DNA from: Bacteroidales bacterium
GTDB lineage: Bacteria; Bacteroidota; Bacteroidia; Bacteroidales; WCHB1-69
NCBI GenBank assembly: GCA_016285085.1
Contig: JAEEQA010000020.1
Location: 1-32,567 of the forward strand
DNA length: 32,567 bases
Direction of reading: 5' to 3'
A program made the translations under genes and the position numbers. Below the pieces are notes generated by a model. That model worked only from the letters and a program-made list of their open reading frames with translations. It was not told where the DNA came from and ran no database searches. Each line of letters begins with the position of its first letter. Position 1 is the first letter of the stretch. This document shows positions 24,285-32,513 of this stretch, in pieces.

Positions 24285-24830
24285 GTGGTACGCCTGCACG
24301 AGTTGTTCTGGTCTTTTTTCAAAATCGGCACCTTCACCATTGGTGGCGGTTATGCGATGATTCCGCTGATGGAGAAGGAGTTGGTGGACCGGCGCGGGTG
24401 GCTCAGCAAGGAGGAGTTTTTGGATATGCTTTCGGTGGCGCAGGCACTGCCGGGCATCTTCGCGGCCAACATGGCCACCGAGGTCGGCAGCCGGCTGCGG
24501 GGCACCCGTGGCGCGGTGACGGCGGTGGTCGGCAATGTGCTGATGCCCATCCTGTTCATCCTCGCCCTCGCCATGTTCTTCCGTGAGTTCCGTGACAACC
24601 CTGTGGTGGAAAGCATCTTCAAGGGCATCCGTCCCGCGGTGGTGGCGCTCATTGCCGCGCCGGTGTTCAAGATGGCGAAGGTGTCGAAGGTGAGCCGCCG
24701 CAATTTCTGGATTCCGCTGCTGGCGGCGGTGCTGATATGGGCGTTCGGGGTTTCGCCGGTGCTGGTGATTGCGGCGGCGGCGGCCGGCGGCTTCCTGTAT
24801 GGACGATTGGGAAAGGAGGAGCAGCTATGA
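24285..24830 (+). CDS. Chromate-type transporter, N-terminal half protein
   Basis: A 181-residue member of the short-chain CHR family. The signature FKIGTFTIGGGYAMIPLME at the N-terminus, followed by the AQALPGIFAANMATEVG motif, defines the domain. About five or six hydrophobic helices follow. The only start that retains the first helix is GTG at 24285; the first ATG would remove the signature. Short-chain CHR proteins work as pairs of unlike halves, and the second half follows at once with an ATGA overlap. Members export chromate in studied species; in gut anaerobes the real substrate is uncertain. Confidence 0.88.
   Translation: MVRLHELFWSFFKIGTFTIGGGYAMIPLMEKELVDRRGWLSKEEFLDMLSVAQALPGIFAANMATEVGSRLRGTRGAVTAVVGNVLMPILFILALAMFFREFRDNPVVESIFKGIRPAVVALIAAPVFKMAKVSKVSRRNFWIPLLAAVLIWAFGVSPVLVIAAAAAGGFLYGRLGKEEQL
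24813..24820 (+). promoter_or_regulatory. Strong Shine-Dalgarno site for the second transporter half
   Basis: AAGGAGGA lies 6 bases before the ATG at 24827 and inside the coding end of the first half. This is unusually close to consensus for Bacteroidota, where such sites are mostly weak or absent. It supports ATG 24827 as the start and independent re-initiation at the overlap. Confidence 0.7.
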
Positions 24831-25405
24831 TTTTCCTGGACCTTTTCTATACCTTTTGTAAAATCGGCATCTTCAACTTCGGAGGGGGCTATGCCATGAT
24901 TGCGTTGATACAGAACGAGGTGGTGGAAAACCACGCCTGGATGACGGCGCAGGAGTTCACCGACATCGTGGCGGTGAGCCAGATGACGCCCGGGCCTCTT
25001 GGCATCAACGTGGCGACCTACGCGGGCTACACCTCCGTCATCAACGCGGGCTACGGCGCGGGTTGGGCGGTGTGCGGGGCCTTCCTCGCCTCCTTCGCGG
25101 TGCTGCTGCTGCCGTTCCTGTTGCTGCTGGCCGTAAGTCGCTTCCTGCGGCAACACCGTGACAACAAGGATGTTGCCAATGTCTTATCGGTATTGCGAAT
25201 CGCCATTGTAGGTGTGGTGGCTGCGGCCGCGCTCCTGCTTGTCTCGCCTGAAACCTTCGGCTCGTTTGCCGAAGACCCGATTCAGGTGATTTGCAGCATC
25301 GCGATCTTCGGCGCCGTCTTTATCGCCTCCTACCAATATAAAACCAGCCCCATTCTGCTGATTCTGCTGTGCGGATTGGCGGGTTTTATGTTGTATGGCC
25401 TGTAG
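24827..25405 (+). CDS. Chromate-type transporter, C-terminal half protein
   Basis: A 192-residue short-chain CHR protein, paired with the gene upstream. It repeats the fold signature CKIGIFNFGGGYAMIALIQ, then VSQMTPGPLGINVATYAGY, a fuller form of the TPGP motif than in its partner (LPGIFAAN). Several strongly hydrophobic helices follow (LASFAVLLLPFLLLLAV and others). The start is set by the Shine-Dalgarno site at 24813-24820 and the ATGA overlap. The two halves probably form an antiparallel heterodimer in the inner membrane (known for the family). Confidence 0.88.
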   Translation: MIFLDLFYTFCKIGIFNFGGGYAMIALIQNEVVENHAWMTAQEFTDIVAVSQMTPGPLGINVATYAGYTSVINAGYGAGWAVCGAFLASFAVLLLPFLLLLAVSRFLRQHRDNKDVANVLSVLRIAIVGVVAAAALLLVSPETFGSFAEDPIQVICSIAIFGAVFIASYQYKTSPILLILLCGLAGFMLYGL

Positions 25406-25509
25406 AAACGCGGCACGTTCTGTTCCCACAAACTACATTTTCATCGTTTTTTTTGTTCTTTTTTGCAAAAAAAAAAAATGAAAAAAGTGAAAATCAACAG
25501 AAAAAAAAC

Positions 25510-25517
25510 TAAATTTG
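25510..25517 (+). promoter_or_regulatory. Candidate -7 element for the surface-protein gene
   Basis: TAAATTTG fits TAnnTTTG. No -33 TTTG is found at the right spacing, and the surrounding sequence is A-rich, so a chance match is possible. Confidence 0.35.
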
Positions 25518-25701
25518 CAGCCGGATTTTGTAAATTAATATAATACTATATTCACATATAACAACTTAAAATACAATATTATAGCATAAAGGTATAAGCG
25601 CACATCATAGTATATCTTGGTAGGGAATCTGCAAAATTTCAAATGCCCAAGAAGAAAAAAGATGGGTTCTCCCTGTGGGAACACACGATTTGCTTCATAA
25701 A

Positions 25702-25738
25702 GAAGGCCGGATTTTCTACCAAGAAAAATCCGGCCTTC
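25702..25738 (+). repeat. Perfect 14-bp inverted repeat in the surface-protein leader
   Basis: GAAGGCCGGATTTT (25702-25715) and its exact complement AAAATCCGGCCTTC (25725-25738) enclose a 9-base loop CTACCAAGA. The stem has a GC-rich core. No U-tract follows on either strand, so a classical intrinsic terminator is unlikely. The loop is the exact reverse complement of TCTTGGTAG at 25615-25623, so a loop-leader interaction is possible. Confidence 0.75.
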
Positions 25739-25807
25739 GTGCATTATGCTGGAAGAAAAACAACTTAAACCTATACAAGAATAAATTAGTAACTTAAATA
25801 AACAATT

Positions 25808-28800
25808 ATGAAAATTTATGACAATCTGAAAAAAATGAGGAATTCCATTTTATTGAAAAGCCTCTTTTTGATGGCCCTTTGGCTCGTATGTCTCGGACAA
25901 ATGACGGCGCAGAATGTGGCCAAAATAGGCACAACCGAGTACGCCACGTTGCAAGATGCTGTGGACGCCGCATACGAGATGACTGGCGATATTACAATTG
26001 ATTTGGTGGATAACACATCCGAATCAGTAACCATTACACAAAAGGCAAATTTGAATCTTACTCTTAATGGTAATGAACATATTCTTACAGGAAGAATTAT
26101 TGTTGATGGTGCTACAAGATTGGGAACTGAAACAGTTCTCATACAAAACTTCAATTTTGTTTACAACACAGGTTACACTGATAATCCAAGAGGTTTAGTC
26201 TGTATTGCTCCTTCTAGCAACACAAACGCGCATAACATTACGGTAAGTAATTGTTCCTTTGATGGTGGAGGTGATGAATGGGCTAAATCGAATGTTTCTG
26301 GTTTTAGAGCGGGTTCCAGTAATACACATTTTAATACTGTGTTGGAAAATTGCACAGCAACACAATTACATAGTTTGGTGCAGTGTGCAGCAGGAACAAA
26401 TCTCACAGTTATAGGCTGTACAGCAACTGAAGTGAAGAATGGTATTAACATTTCTGGCGGTAGTGGCAATTTTATTATCACTGATAACACAATTACTACT
26501 CTTACAGGTGGAGACCAGTACGCATTTCGTATGAAAGATGGTGCTACAACTTCTAAAGAGGCCACTCTTTCTGGCAATAATTTCACCGCTCCGAGAGCCA
26601 TTGAAATGAACAACTCTTCAACAGCGTCAACACTGAATATCACGAGTGGTAATTATTACGGAGAAATATACAAAGAATCTGCTGATGTGGCTACCTTCTC
26701 CTTCACGGGCGGCACGTTCAGCGAGCCAAAGGCCACGGTGGACGGCTACTGCGCCTACGGCTACGCGGCTGTGGCCAACGATCCCGACGCAGAGCACTGC
26801 ACGGTCCGCAAGCTGGAGATTGCCCGAATCGGCACGACCACCTATCCGAGCCTTCAGGACGCCTTGGATACCGCTTACACCATGACAGGCGACGTGACCA
26901 TCGAACTGCTGAAGAACACGGAAGAAGATGTAACCATCCGCCAAAAAGCGGGATTGAATTATATTATTGAAGGTAACAACGACACACTGAACGGCCGTAT
27001 ATTTGTGGATGGCGGCAGAATCTTCCCCAATTCCGTGGGCGAAGTCACCATCACCAACTTGAATTTCACTTATAATGATGCTCTTACTTATAAAAGTAAT
27101 GGTGACGACAGAGGATTTATTTGCAACTCCCAAAACAATCTTTCATACGCTGCACATGTAACGGTAAGTAACTGTACTTTCGATGGCGGAGATCCTGCAA
27201 ATGGTATGGCCGCTTATAGAGATCCCTCAAGTGCGCAGTCATGGGACATCACACTTGACCATCTTGTTGCCAAGAACTGCCACAGCTTGGTGCAGGCCAC
27301 CAGCGTAAGCGGTATGGCCATTACCAACTGCAACGCTACGGACAATGTGAAAAACGGTATTAACATCAGCGGTGGTGGCAGCGACCACATTCCCGGCGTT
27401 ACGAACATCTATACGATTGCGAATGACACGCTGACTTGTAACACAGATGGTGAATATTCTATCCGAATCCAAGAACATGGACGTGGTACAGACACCTTCA
27501 AATTGGCGGACAATATGTTCACGGCACCTAAGGCCATCATTTCAAAACATAATACTGCGTGTGTGATTGCCGCTTCCAGCGGTTTGTACGACGGTGATAT
27601 TTCATTAGAGAACAGTGATGCGGCTACCTTCTCCTTCACGGGCGGCACGTTCAGCGAGCCGAAGACCACGGTGGACGGCTATTGCGCCTACGGCTACGAG
27701 GCCGTAGCCAACGATCCCGATGAAGAGCATTGCACCGTGCGCAAACTTGAGGTGGCTCAAATTGGCACGACCACATACCCGTACCTGCAAGATGCCTTGG
27801 ATTCCGCTCACACCATGACCGGCAATGTGACCATCGAGCTGCTGAAGGACATCACTGGCTACTCCATTGTTCACCAGAAAGCGGGCTTGAACCTCACCAT
27901 CGAAGGCAACAACGACACCATTTTCGGACAGATTATCGTGGATGGCGACGGCCGCGCAGCAGGTACGGAAACGCTGACCATCCAAAACCTCAATTTCAAG
28001 GGTGACAAAACAAATTTCTGCGCTGGCACGGATGCCTTTGTTTTGGTGCCGAGCACGAAGGATGCAAATAAACCTTATACTACTGGTAAATACAACTATG
28101 CACATAACATTACCATTGACCAATGCTCCTTTACCAGCACATCTTCGGCCCTGGAAGTCGTGGGTATCAAAGCTACCTCAGGTGCAACCTGCTACAATCT
28201 TGTTGTAAGCAACACTACGGGCGACAACCTGCATAGTTTGGCCCAGTTGACCGCAACAGAGGGCGCAACCATTGACCACTGTTCGGCAACGGCCACTGGA
28301 AGCTTTGTCAATATCTCTGGTGGTAGTGCAGCCGACACCATCTCCAATTGTACATTTACAGGAGTGGATCCTAATGATGGCTATGCTGTGCGAGAAAACA
28401 GCAACTCATCGGTGGAAATTACACTTATCAACAATACTTTTGAAGCCAAAAACGTTCTTCAATTAGGCAAAAATGGCGGCAGCAATGCCTCCGGTCATAT
28501 AAATGTGGAGAGTGGAACCTACAAGGGAGTGCTGTTCAACGACCAGTCTGCAACGGGTACTGCCACATTCGTCTTCACGGGTGGCACATTCACCGAGGAT
28601 TCTGCCACAGTGGCTCAATGGTGCGCTGAAGGTTATTTTGCTGTTCCGAATGACCCGTCCGAGGATCTGTGCACAGTATATAGAATGTATGCTCTTATTT
28701 ATGACCGCAATGGCGGCAATGGTACTATGGATACTATCCGTGTGAAAAAAGATGTCCCTGAAGCGGATCGCACATTAGTGGTCGCTAATTGTGAATTCAC

Positions 28801-30568
28801 CCCCTTCGATGCCTTCCATACTTTCGCCATCTGGAATACCGTGTCCGACAGTACAGGCATCAGCTTCAACCCGGGCGATCCTATTGTGATGAATTCGGAT
28901 ACTGTTTTGTATGCAATATGGAAAGAAGGTGCTACCATTTACTACGATGCCAATGGCGGTACGGGCACCATTCCTTACCAAAGCAAAGATTTTGGTGTTG
29001 ACATCACCCTCTCCGATGGTGCTGCCTTCAGCAGAACCGACAGCACCCTCTACCGTTGGAACACTGCCGCTGACGAATCTGGCGACAATTACGATTTGGG
29101 TGGAACTTATAGCGCTGATGTCAATGTTACCATGTACGCTGTCTGGCGCCTCAACCTTGATATGACCACTTCCGCTACCGACGTGGTTTGCTACGGTGAG
29201 AACAACGGTACCGACACCGTGAAGATAATCGGCGGTGAAGCACCCTACCAGATTGTGCTCTCCGGCGGCGCCCTGACCGATAATGTCGAAGTCACTACCG
29301 ATCAAAACCCCTACATCTTTACCGACCTGAAACCCAGCCTCAACGCGTATAAGGTGCGGCTGACCGATGTGCTGACAAAAGACACCATCACGGGCACCTT
29401 CACCATCAGCCAGCCCGACACCCTCGTCATTTCCTCCATCACCGTTCCCGATGCTCCGTGCCCGCTGATGGGTGAGGGCGAATATGCCGTGAGTATGACC
29501 ACCACCGGCGGTAACGGCGGCAATGTGATTGCTTGGGGAGGTGACGCCGTGGATGTCAATGACCTGTCCACCATCGTTACTTCTGAAGCCGACGACCGTG
29601 ACCGTACCTACACCGTGACCGTCACCGTGACCGACAACAAGGGCTGTGTGGCCACCGGCTCCGCCGACTTCTCCGTCGCCCCGGTCATTGCCAATGACGA
29701 AACCACCCACAGCAACACCACGATGACCATCGCTGCCATCAATAAGGACATTATGTATGGCTGCGATACCATCATCCGCGATTTCGGCACCCCGAGTTTC
29801 GCTTTCACCAATGCCGCTATCACCGAGGCTATTCTGGATACGGTTTACAACAATGTTTCCACCATTGCGCCCGACAGCGTGTTCCCCGTTGGCACGACCA
29901 CCATCACATGGACGGCCGTTGACACCTGCGGACACATCGTCACCGCCGAACAGGAGGTGGTCATTGGCTACCTGCCCTGTCCCACTGCCATTGACGGAAA
30001 CGGCAACGAATATTCGACCGTTCGTGTCGGCTGCTACTGCTGGATGGCCGAAAATCTCCGTGCCACGGTTTACAGCGACGGAAGCAACCGTCCGATTCCG
30101 AACGTGATGCACTATACCGCTCCCACCCGCGCCATTGACCCGAATGGCAACCTGTACGACTGGAACGCGACAATGGATGTCCCCAACAACTCTATTGCCG
30201 ACATTGAGGCAGCTTATGCCGCCGGCGAGTCACTCCAGGGCATCTGCCCGCAGGGTTGGCATGTGCCCACCGAAGCGGAGCTGGCGAACCTGATGAGTTC
30301 CGCGAGCACGGAAGATCTGATGGCAGTGAACATCTGGCTTCCCGATAACGGAACCAACACCACCGGTTTCAACATGCTGCCCAGTGGTTACTACAACTCG
30401 GAACTCGATCGCTACGAACGGAAGTTCGTGAGCGCCTACTTCTGGATTTTCACACCGCCCACCGCCGTTTATCACGCTTGCGAATTCGGTGCCGCGTGCA
30501 GCACTATGGAACTGATCCCCGGCAGTCTGAATGCGGGTTTCAGCGTCCGTTGTGTGATTGATGAATAA
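25808..30568 (+). CDS. Secreted multidomain surface protein (beta-helix, InlB-like, SprB-like, FISUMP)
   Basis: A 1586-residue exported protein. The signal sequence is SLFLMALWLVCLGQMTAQN. Three homologous blocks of roughly 300 residues follow, each opening with AxIGTT.Y..LQDA.D.A..MTG.[VI]TI.L and continuing as a right-handed parallel beta-helix of pectate-lyase type with many N/T/S positions, and ending in a FTGGTF-E segment. Next are two Listeria-Bacteroides/InlB repeats (YDRNGGNGTMDTIRV; YYDANGGTGTIPY), then an SprB-like repeat (ATDVVCYGENNGTDTVKIIG) and further beta domains. The last ~190 residues form a FISUMP domain (GNEYSTVRVGCYCWMAENLR, GICPQGWHVPTEAEL). No carbohydrate-active residues are identifiable. 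Likely an adhesin or cell-surface binding protein; no type IX C-terminal signal is recognised. Confidence 0.85.
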   Translation: MKIYDNLKKMRNSILLKSLFLMALWLVCLGQMTAQNVAKIGTTEYATLQDAVDAAYEMTGDITIDLVDNTSESVTITQKANLNLTLNGNEHILTGRIIVDGATRLGTETVLIQNFNFVYNTGYTDNPRGLVCIAPSSNTNAHNITVSNCSFDGGGDEWAKSNVSGFRAGSSNTHFNTVLENCTATQLHSLVQCAAGTNLTVIGCTATEVKNGINISGGSGNFIITDNTITTLTGGDQYAFRMKDGATTSKEATLSGNNFTAPRAIEMNNSSTASTLNITSGNYYGEIYKESADVATFSFTGGTFSEPKATVDGYCAYGYAAVANDPDAEHCTVRKLEIARIGTTTYPSLQDALDTAYTMTGDVTIELLKNTEEDVTIRQKAGLNYIIEGNNDTLNGRIFVDGGRIFPNSVGEVTITNLNFTYNDALTYKSNGDDRGFICNSQNNLSYAAHVTVSNCTFDGGDPANGMAAYRDPSSAQSWDITLDHLVAKNCHSLVQATSVSGMAITNCNATDNVKNGINISGGGSDHIPGVTNIYTIANDTLTCNTDGEYSIRIQEHGRGTDTFKLADNMFTAPKAIISKHNTACVIAASSGLYDGDISLENSDAATFSFTGGTFSEPKTTVDGYCAYGYEAVANDPDEEHCTVRKLEVAQIGTTTYPYLQDALDSAHTMTGNVTIELLKDITGYSIVHQKAGLNLTIEGNNDTIFGQIIVDGDGRAAGTETLTIQNLNFKGDKTNFCAGTDAFVLVPSTKDANKPYTTGKYNYAHNITIDQCSFTSTSSALEVVGIKATSGATCYNLVVSNTTGDNLHSLAQLTATEGATIDHCSATATGSFVNISGGSAADTISNCTFTGVDPNDGYAVRENSNSSVEITLINNTFEAKNVLQLGKNGGSNASGHINVESGTYKGVLFNDQSATGTATFVFTGGTFTEDSATVAQWCAEGYFAVPNDPSEDLCTVYRMYALIYDRNGGNGTMDTIRVKKDVPEADRTLVVANCEFTPFDAFHTFAIWNTVSDSTGISFNPGDPIVMNSDTVLYAIWKEGATIYYDANGGTGTIPYQSKDFGVDITLSDGAAFSRTDSTLYRWNTAADESGDNYDLGGTYSADVNVTMYAVWRLNLDMTTSATDVVCYGENNGTDTVKIIGGEAPYQIVLSGGALTDNVEVTTDQNPYIFTDLKPSLNAYKVRLTDVLTKDTITGTFTISQPDTLVISSITVPDAPCPLMGEGEYAVSMTTTGGNGGNVIAWGGDAVDVNDLSTIVTSEADDRDRTYTVTVTVTDNKGCVATGSADFSVAPVIANDETTHSNTTMTIAAINKDIMYGCDTIIRDFGTPSFAFTNAAITEAILDTVYNNVSTIAPDSVFPVGTTTITWTAVDTCGHIVTAEQEVVIGYLPCPTAIDGNGNEYSTVRVGCYCWMAENLRATVYSDGSNRPIPNVMHYTAPTRAIDPNGNLYDWNATMDVPNNSIADIEAAYAAGESLQGICPQGWHVPTEAELANLMSSASTEDLMAVNIWLPDNGTNTTGFNMLPSGYYNSELDRYERKFVSAYFWIFTPPTAVYHACEFGAACSTMELIPGSLNAGFSVRCVIDE
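26689..26825 (+). repeat. Intragenic DNA repeat, copy 1
   Basis: About 135 bases are closely similar to 27622-27758, including an identical run of 39 bases at the start. The spacing is 933 bases (311 codons), so the copies keep frame. This part is clearly richer in G and C than the AT-rich helix region just before it. It encodes the FTGGTFSEPK...VDGYCAYGY linker that ends each helix block. Confidence 0.75.
27622..27758 (+). repeat. Intragenic DNA repeat, copy 2
   Basis: Second copy of the linker repeat starting at 26689, with only scattered, mostly silent differences. A third, diverged copy of the same protein segment lies near 28565-28650 and shares little DNA identity. Confidence 0.75.
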
Positions 30569-30618
30569 CCGGGATTCTGCTGCATACGCAGCGGAAGAGT
30601 GTCCACCATTATAGATAA

Positions 30619-30658
30619 AGATTCCGTTTGAGGCAAAGTTTCAAACGGAATCTTTTTT
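30619..30658 (+). terminator. Rho-independent terminator after the surface-protein gene
   Basis: AGATTCCGTTTGA (30619-30631) pairs perfectly with TCAAACGGAATCT (30641-30653) around a 9-base loop, and the right arm runs directly into a T-tract ending at 30658. It lies about 50 bases after the stop codon at 30568. Confidence 0.88.
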
Positions 30659-30662
30659 GTTG

Positions 30663-30670
30663 TACCTTTG
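30663..30670 (+). promoter_or_regulatory. -7 promoter element for the DRTGG-PHP-ATPase operon
   Basis: TACCTTTG matches TAnnTTTG directly after the terminator T-tract and about 60 bases before the ATG at 30732. The -33 region would overlap the terminator right arm and has no TTTG at the exact spacing. Confidence 0.5.
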
Positions 30671-30731
30671 CATCCGCAATCCGAATGGGTGTTTTTATTT
30701 TGATTTTATTCAATATCAATATTTTACAATA

Positions 30732-31067
30732 ATGACAGTTAAAGAGTTAGTAGAAAAAATGAATCTGACCGTCTTCTGCGGCCAGGAGAACTTGGATCGT
30801 GAAATCAAGGGCGGTTACACGTCCGACCTGCTGAGTGACGTGATGGGCTTCGCCCGCGAAGGCCAGGTGTGGATCACCCTGCAGACCCACAAGAACGTGC
30901 TGGCCATCGCCTCCCTCAAGGAACTCGCCGCCATTCTCCTCGTGAAGGGCAACAAACCCGAAGAGGACATGCTGGAACAGGCCGTGGACGAAGGTATCCC
31001 GGTACTCGGCACCGATGCGCAGACTTTTGAAACGACGGGAAAGGTTTACCAACTGATCAACCAGTAA
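30732..31067 (+). CDS. DRTGG-domain protein, hydrogenase-operon associated
   Basis: A 111-residue stand-alone DRTGG-type domain (VFCGQENLDREIKGGYTSDL, then GQVWITLQTHKNVLAIASL, ending GIPVLGTDAQTFETTGKVYQ). Such small proteins are found at the head of clusters with a PHP-domain protein, a histidine-kinase-like ATPase and the subunits of NAD-linked [FeFe]-hydrogenases, and the two following genes match this order. The domain is related to regulatory regions of phosphotransacetylase and HPr kinase and may bind a nucleotide; its exact role is not established. ATG 30732 is the start that fits the domain; earlier codons in frame are promoter sequence. Confidence 0.82.
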   Translation: MTVKELVEKMNLTVFCGQENLDREIKGGYTSDLLSDVMGFAREGQVWITLQTHKNVLAIASLKELAAILLVKGNKPEEDMLEQAVDEGIPVLGTDAQTFETTGKVYQLINQ

Positions 31068-31068
31068 C

Positions 31069-31812
31069 GTGCAGCTATTCAAGACAGACCTACACAACCA
31101 CACGCTGCTGTCGCCGTGCGGTGACTTGGACATGTCGCCCGATTTCATCATCGAGGAGGCGAAGCGGAAGGGTGTGGACATCATCGGCATCACCGACCAC
31201 AACTGCACCCGCCACTGCCGCCTGGCCGAGCACTACTCGCACAACCGCGACATCTTCGTGCTATGCGGCGCGGAGGTTACGACCAAGGAGGAGGCGCACT
31301 GCCTCGCCTTCTTCGAGACCCATGAAACGCTCGACCTGTTCCAGAAGTTCCTGGACGAGCACCTGCCCGACATCCCCAACGTGCCGGAAGTGTTCGGCGA
31401 CCAGGTCCAGATCAACGAGGACTATGAAATCGTGTACGAGGAGCCCCGCCTGCTCACCTCCGGCCTCGATGTCCCCATCGAAACCATCGCCGCCAAGGTG
31501 AAGGAGCTCAACGGCATCTTCATCCCCGCCCACATCGACAAAACGAAGAACAGCGTCATCTCGCAACTCGGCTTCATTCCCTTCGACCTCCCCTACGACG
31601 CCGTGGAACTTTCCAAACGCGGCGACAAGGAGAAGATCCTCCAGCAACATCCCTACCTCAAGGACAAGACCTTCACCCGCGCCTCCGACGCGCACCTGCC
31701 CGACGTCATCGCCACCGCCCCCTGCTGGTTCGAACTTGAAACCCGCAGCTTCGACGAAATCCGGAAAGCCCTGCACCAGGAAGAGGGCCGACGGGTACTG
31801 CTGGAAGTGTAG
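31069..31812 (+). CDS. PHP-domain phosphoesterase-like protein
   Basis: A 247-residue protein of the polymerase-and-histidinol-phosphatase fold, a metal-dependent phosphoesterase family. The four motif regions are present: DLHNHTLLSPCGD (residues 7-19), GITDHNC, LCGAEVT, and C-terminal FIPAHIDK with ASDAHLPD. These supply the His and Asp ligands for a bi- or trinuclear metal site. The substrate is unknown; in this gene order it accompanies [FeFe]-hydrogenase genes. The start is GTG at 31069, one base after the stop of the preceding gene; no ATG exists before motif I, so GTG is required. Confidence 0.88.
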   Translation: MQLFKTDLHNHTLLSPCGDLDMSPDFIIEEAKRKGVDIIGITDHNCTRHCRLAEHYSHNRDIFVLCGAEVTTKEEAHCLAFFETHETLDLFQKFLDEHLPDIPNVPEVFGDQVQINEDYEIVYEEPRLLTSGLDVPIETIAAKVKELNGIFIPAHIDKTKNSVISQLGFIPFDLPYDAVELSKRGDKEKILQQHPYLKDKTFTRASDAHLPDVIATAPCWFELETRSFDEIRKALHQEEGRRVLLEV

Positions 31813-31816
31813 AAAA

Positions 31817-31944
31817 TTCCCCTTCTATGTAGAAGGGGTGGCCGTAGGCCGGGGTAGTAGAATAATAATTTTTTTCAATATGAATTTTAATATTTATACA
31901 ACTACCCTGCACTGCGTGCACCCCTTCTTCAAAAAGAAGGGGAA
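31817..31944. repeat. Pair of inverted structured repeats (palindromic intergenic element)
   Basis: A 42-base unit at 31817-31858 and a 44-base unit at 31901-31944 are inverted copies of each other around a 42-base AT-rich spacer. Each unit has a hairpin with stem CCCCTTCT/AGAAGGGG, a second mini-hairpin, and ends in GGGTAGT. The mini-hairpins are GGCC-GTA-GGCC and GCAC-GCA-GTGC, so their stems differ but both pair. The element lies between the PHP and ATPase genes. A mobile palindromic repeat (REP/MITE-like) or RNA-level structure is possible. Confidence 0.75.
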
Positions 31945-31973
31945 GTATCAGGAACTAAAAATAATATCATAGT

Positions 31974-32513
31974 ATGAAAGACCTCTCCATGCACATTATG
32001 GACATTCTGCAGAACTCCACCCGCGCCGGTGCTTCCGAAGTCACCCTCGAGGTGCTGGAGGATGCGGCCGCCGACACGCTCACCATCCGCTTCATCGACA
32101 ACGGGTGCGGCATGGACGCGGAGACCGTGCAGAAAGTCATCAACCCCTTCTTCACCACCCGCACCACCCGCAAGGTGGGCCTCGGACTGCCCCTGCTCAA
32201 GCAGAACACCGAGCAGACCGGCGGCAGCCTCGACATCCAGTCGGAGAAGGGCAAGGGCACAACCGTCACCGCGGTGTTCGGCCGCAGCCATCTCGACCGC
32301 CCGCCCATGGGCGACCTCGCCGGCACCGTCGTCCTCACCGCCTCCGCCTACCCCGACATCCGCTTCATCTTCCACTACAAATCCAATGAAACCGACTACG
32401 TGTTCGACACCGACGAGGTGAACGAAGCCCTCGACGGCATCTCCATCCAGGAACCCGAGGTCATCCAGTACCTGAAGGAGATGATCCAGGAGAACATCGG
32501 CAACGTTAGTTAA
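31974..32513 (+). CDS. HATPase-type ATP-binding protein, hydrogenase-operon associated
   Basis: A 179-residue stand-alone GHKL ATPase domain of the histidine-kinase/anti-sigma kind. The N box is DILQNSTRAGA (10-20), G1 is DNGCGMD (42-48), and the G2-like lid is TTRTTRKVGLGLPLL (61-75) with GKGTTVTAVFG following. No phospho-acceptor His or sensor domain is present. A C-terminal extension of about 70 residues carries DLAGTVVLTASAYPDI. The gene is third in the usual DRTGG-PHP-ATPase order; downstream hydrogenase genes would lie past the window edge. The gap from the PHP gene holds the inverted repeat pair. The last 54 bases of the window contain A-rich sequence and end on an ATG that may start the next gene. 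Confidence 0.85.
   Translation: MKDLSMHIMDILQNSTRAGASEVTLEVLEDAAADTLTIRFIDNGCGMDAETVQKVINPFFTTRTTRKVGLGLPLLKQNTEQTGGSLDIQSEKGKGTTVTAVFGRSHLDRPPMGDLAGTVVLTASAYPDIRFIFHYKSNETDYVFDTDEVNEALDGISIQEPEVIQYLKEMIQENIGNVS

Larger units (their letters stand above)
25406..25807. other. 402-bp AT-rich intergenic region upstream of the surface-protein gene
   Basis: It starts with long T and A runs. TTTTCAT at 25438-25444 can pair with ATGAAAA at 25478-25484 around a T-run/A-run stem, a possible terminator for the transporter operon. TAAATTTG at 25510-25517 is a candidate -7 element for the downstream gene, which would give a leader of about 285 bases. A perfect 14-bp hairpin lies at 25702-25738. The strand just before it holds a 41-codon open frame (25643-25768) encoding a basic peptide that starts MPKKKKDGFSLWEH; its coding status is doubtful. 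Confidence 0.6.

Noticed and set aside
25702-25738. Intrinsic terminator for the transporter operon
   Set aside because: The stem is perfect, but no T-tract follows on either strand and it lies about 300 bases past the transporter stop; kept as an inverted repeat only.
25535-25744. 69-codon minus-strand open frame in the intergenic region
   Set aside because: Translation has no recognisable feature and ends in a low-complexity stretch from AT-rich DNA; no promoter or ribosome site supports it.
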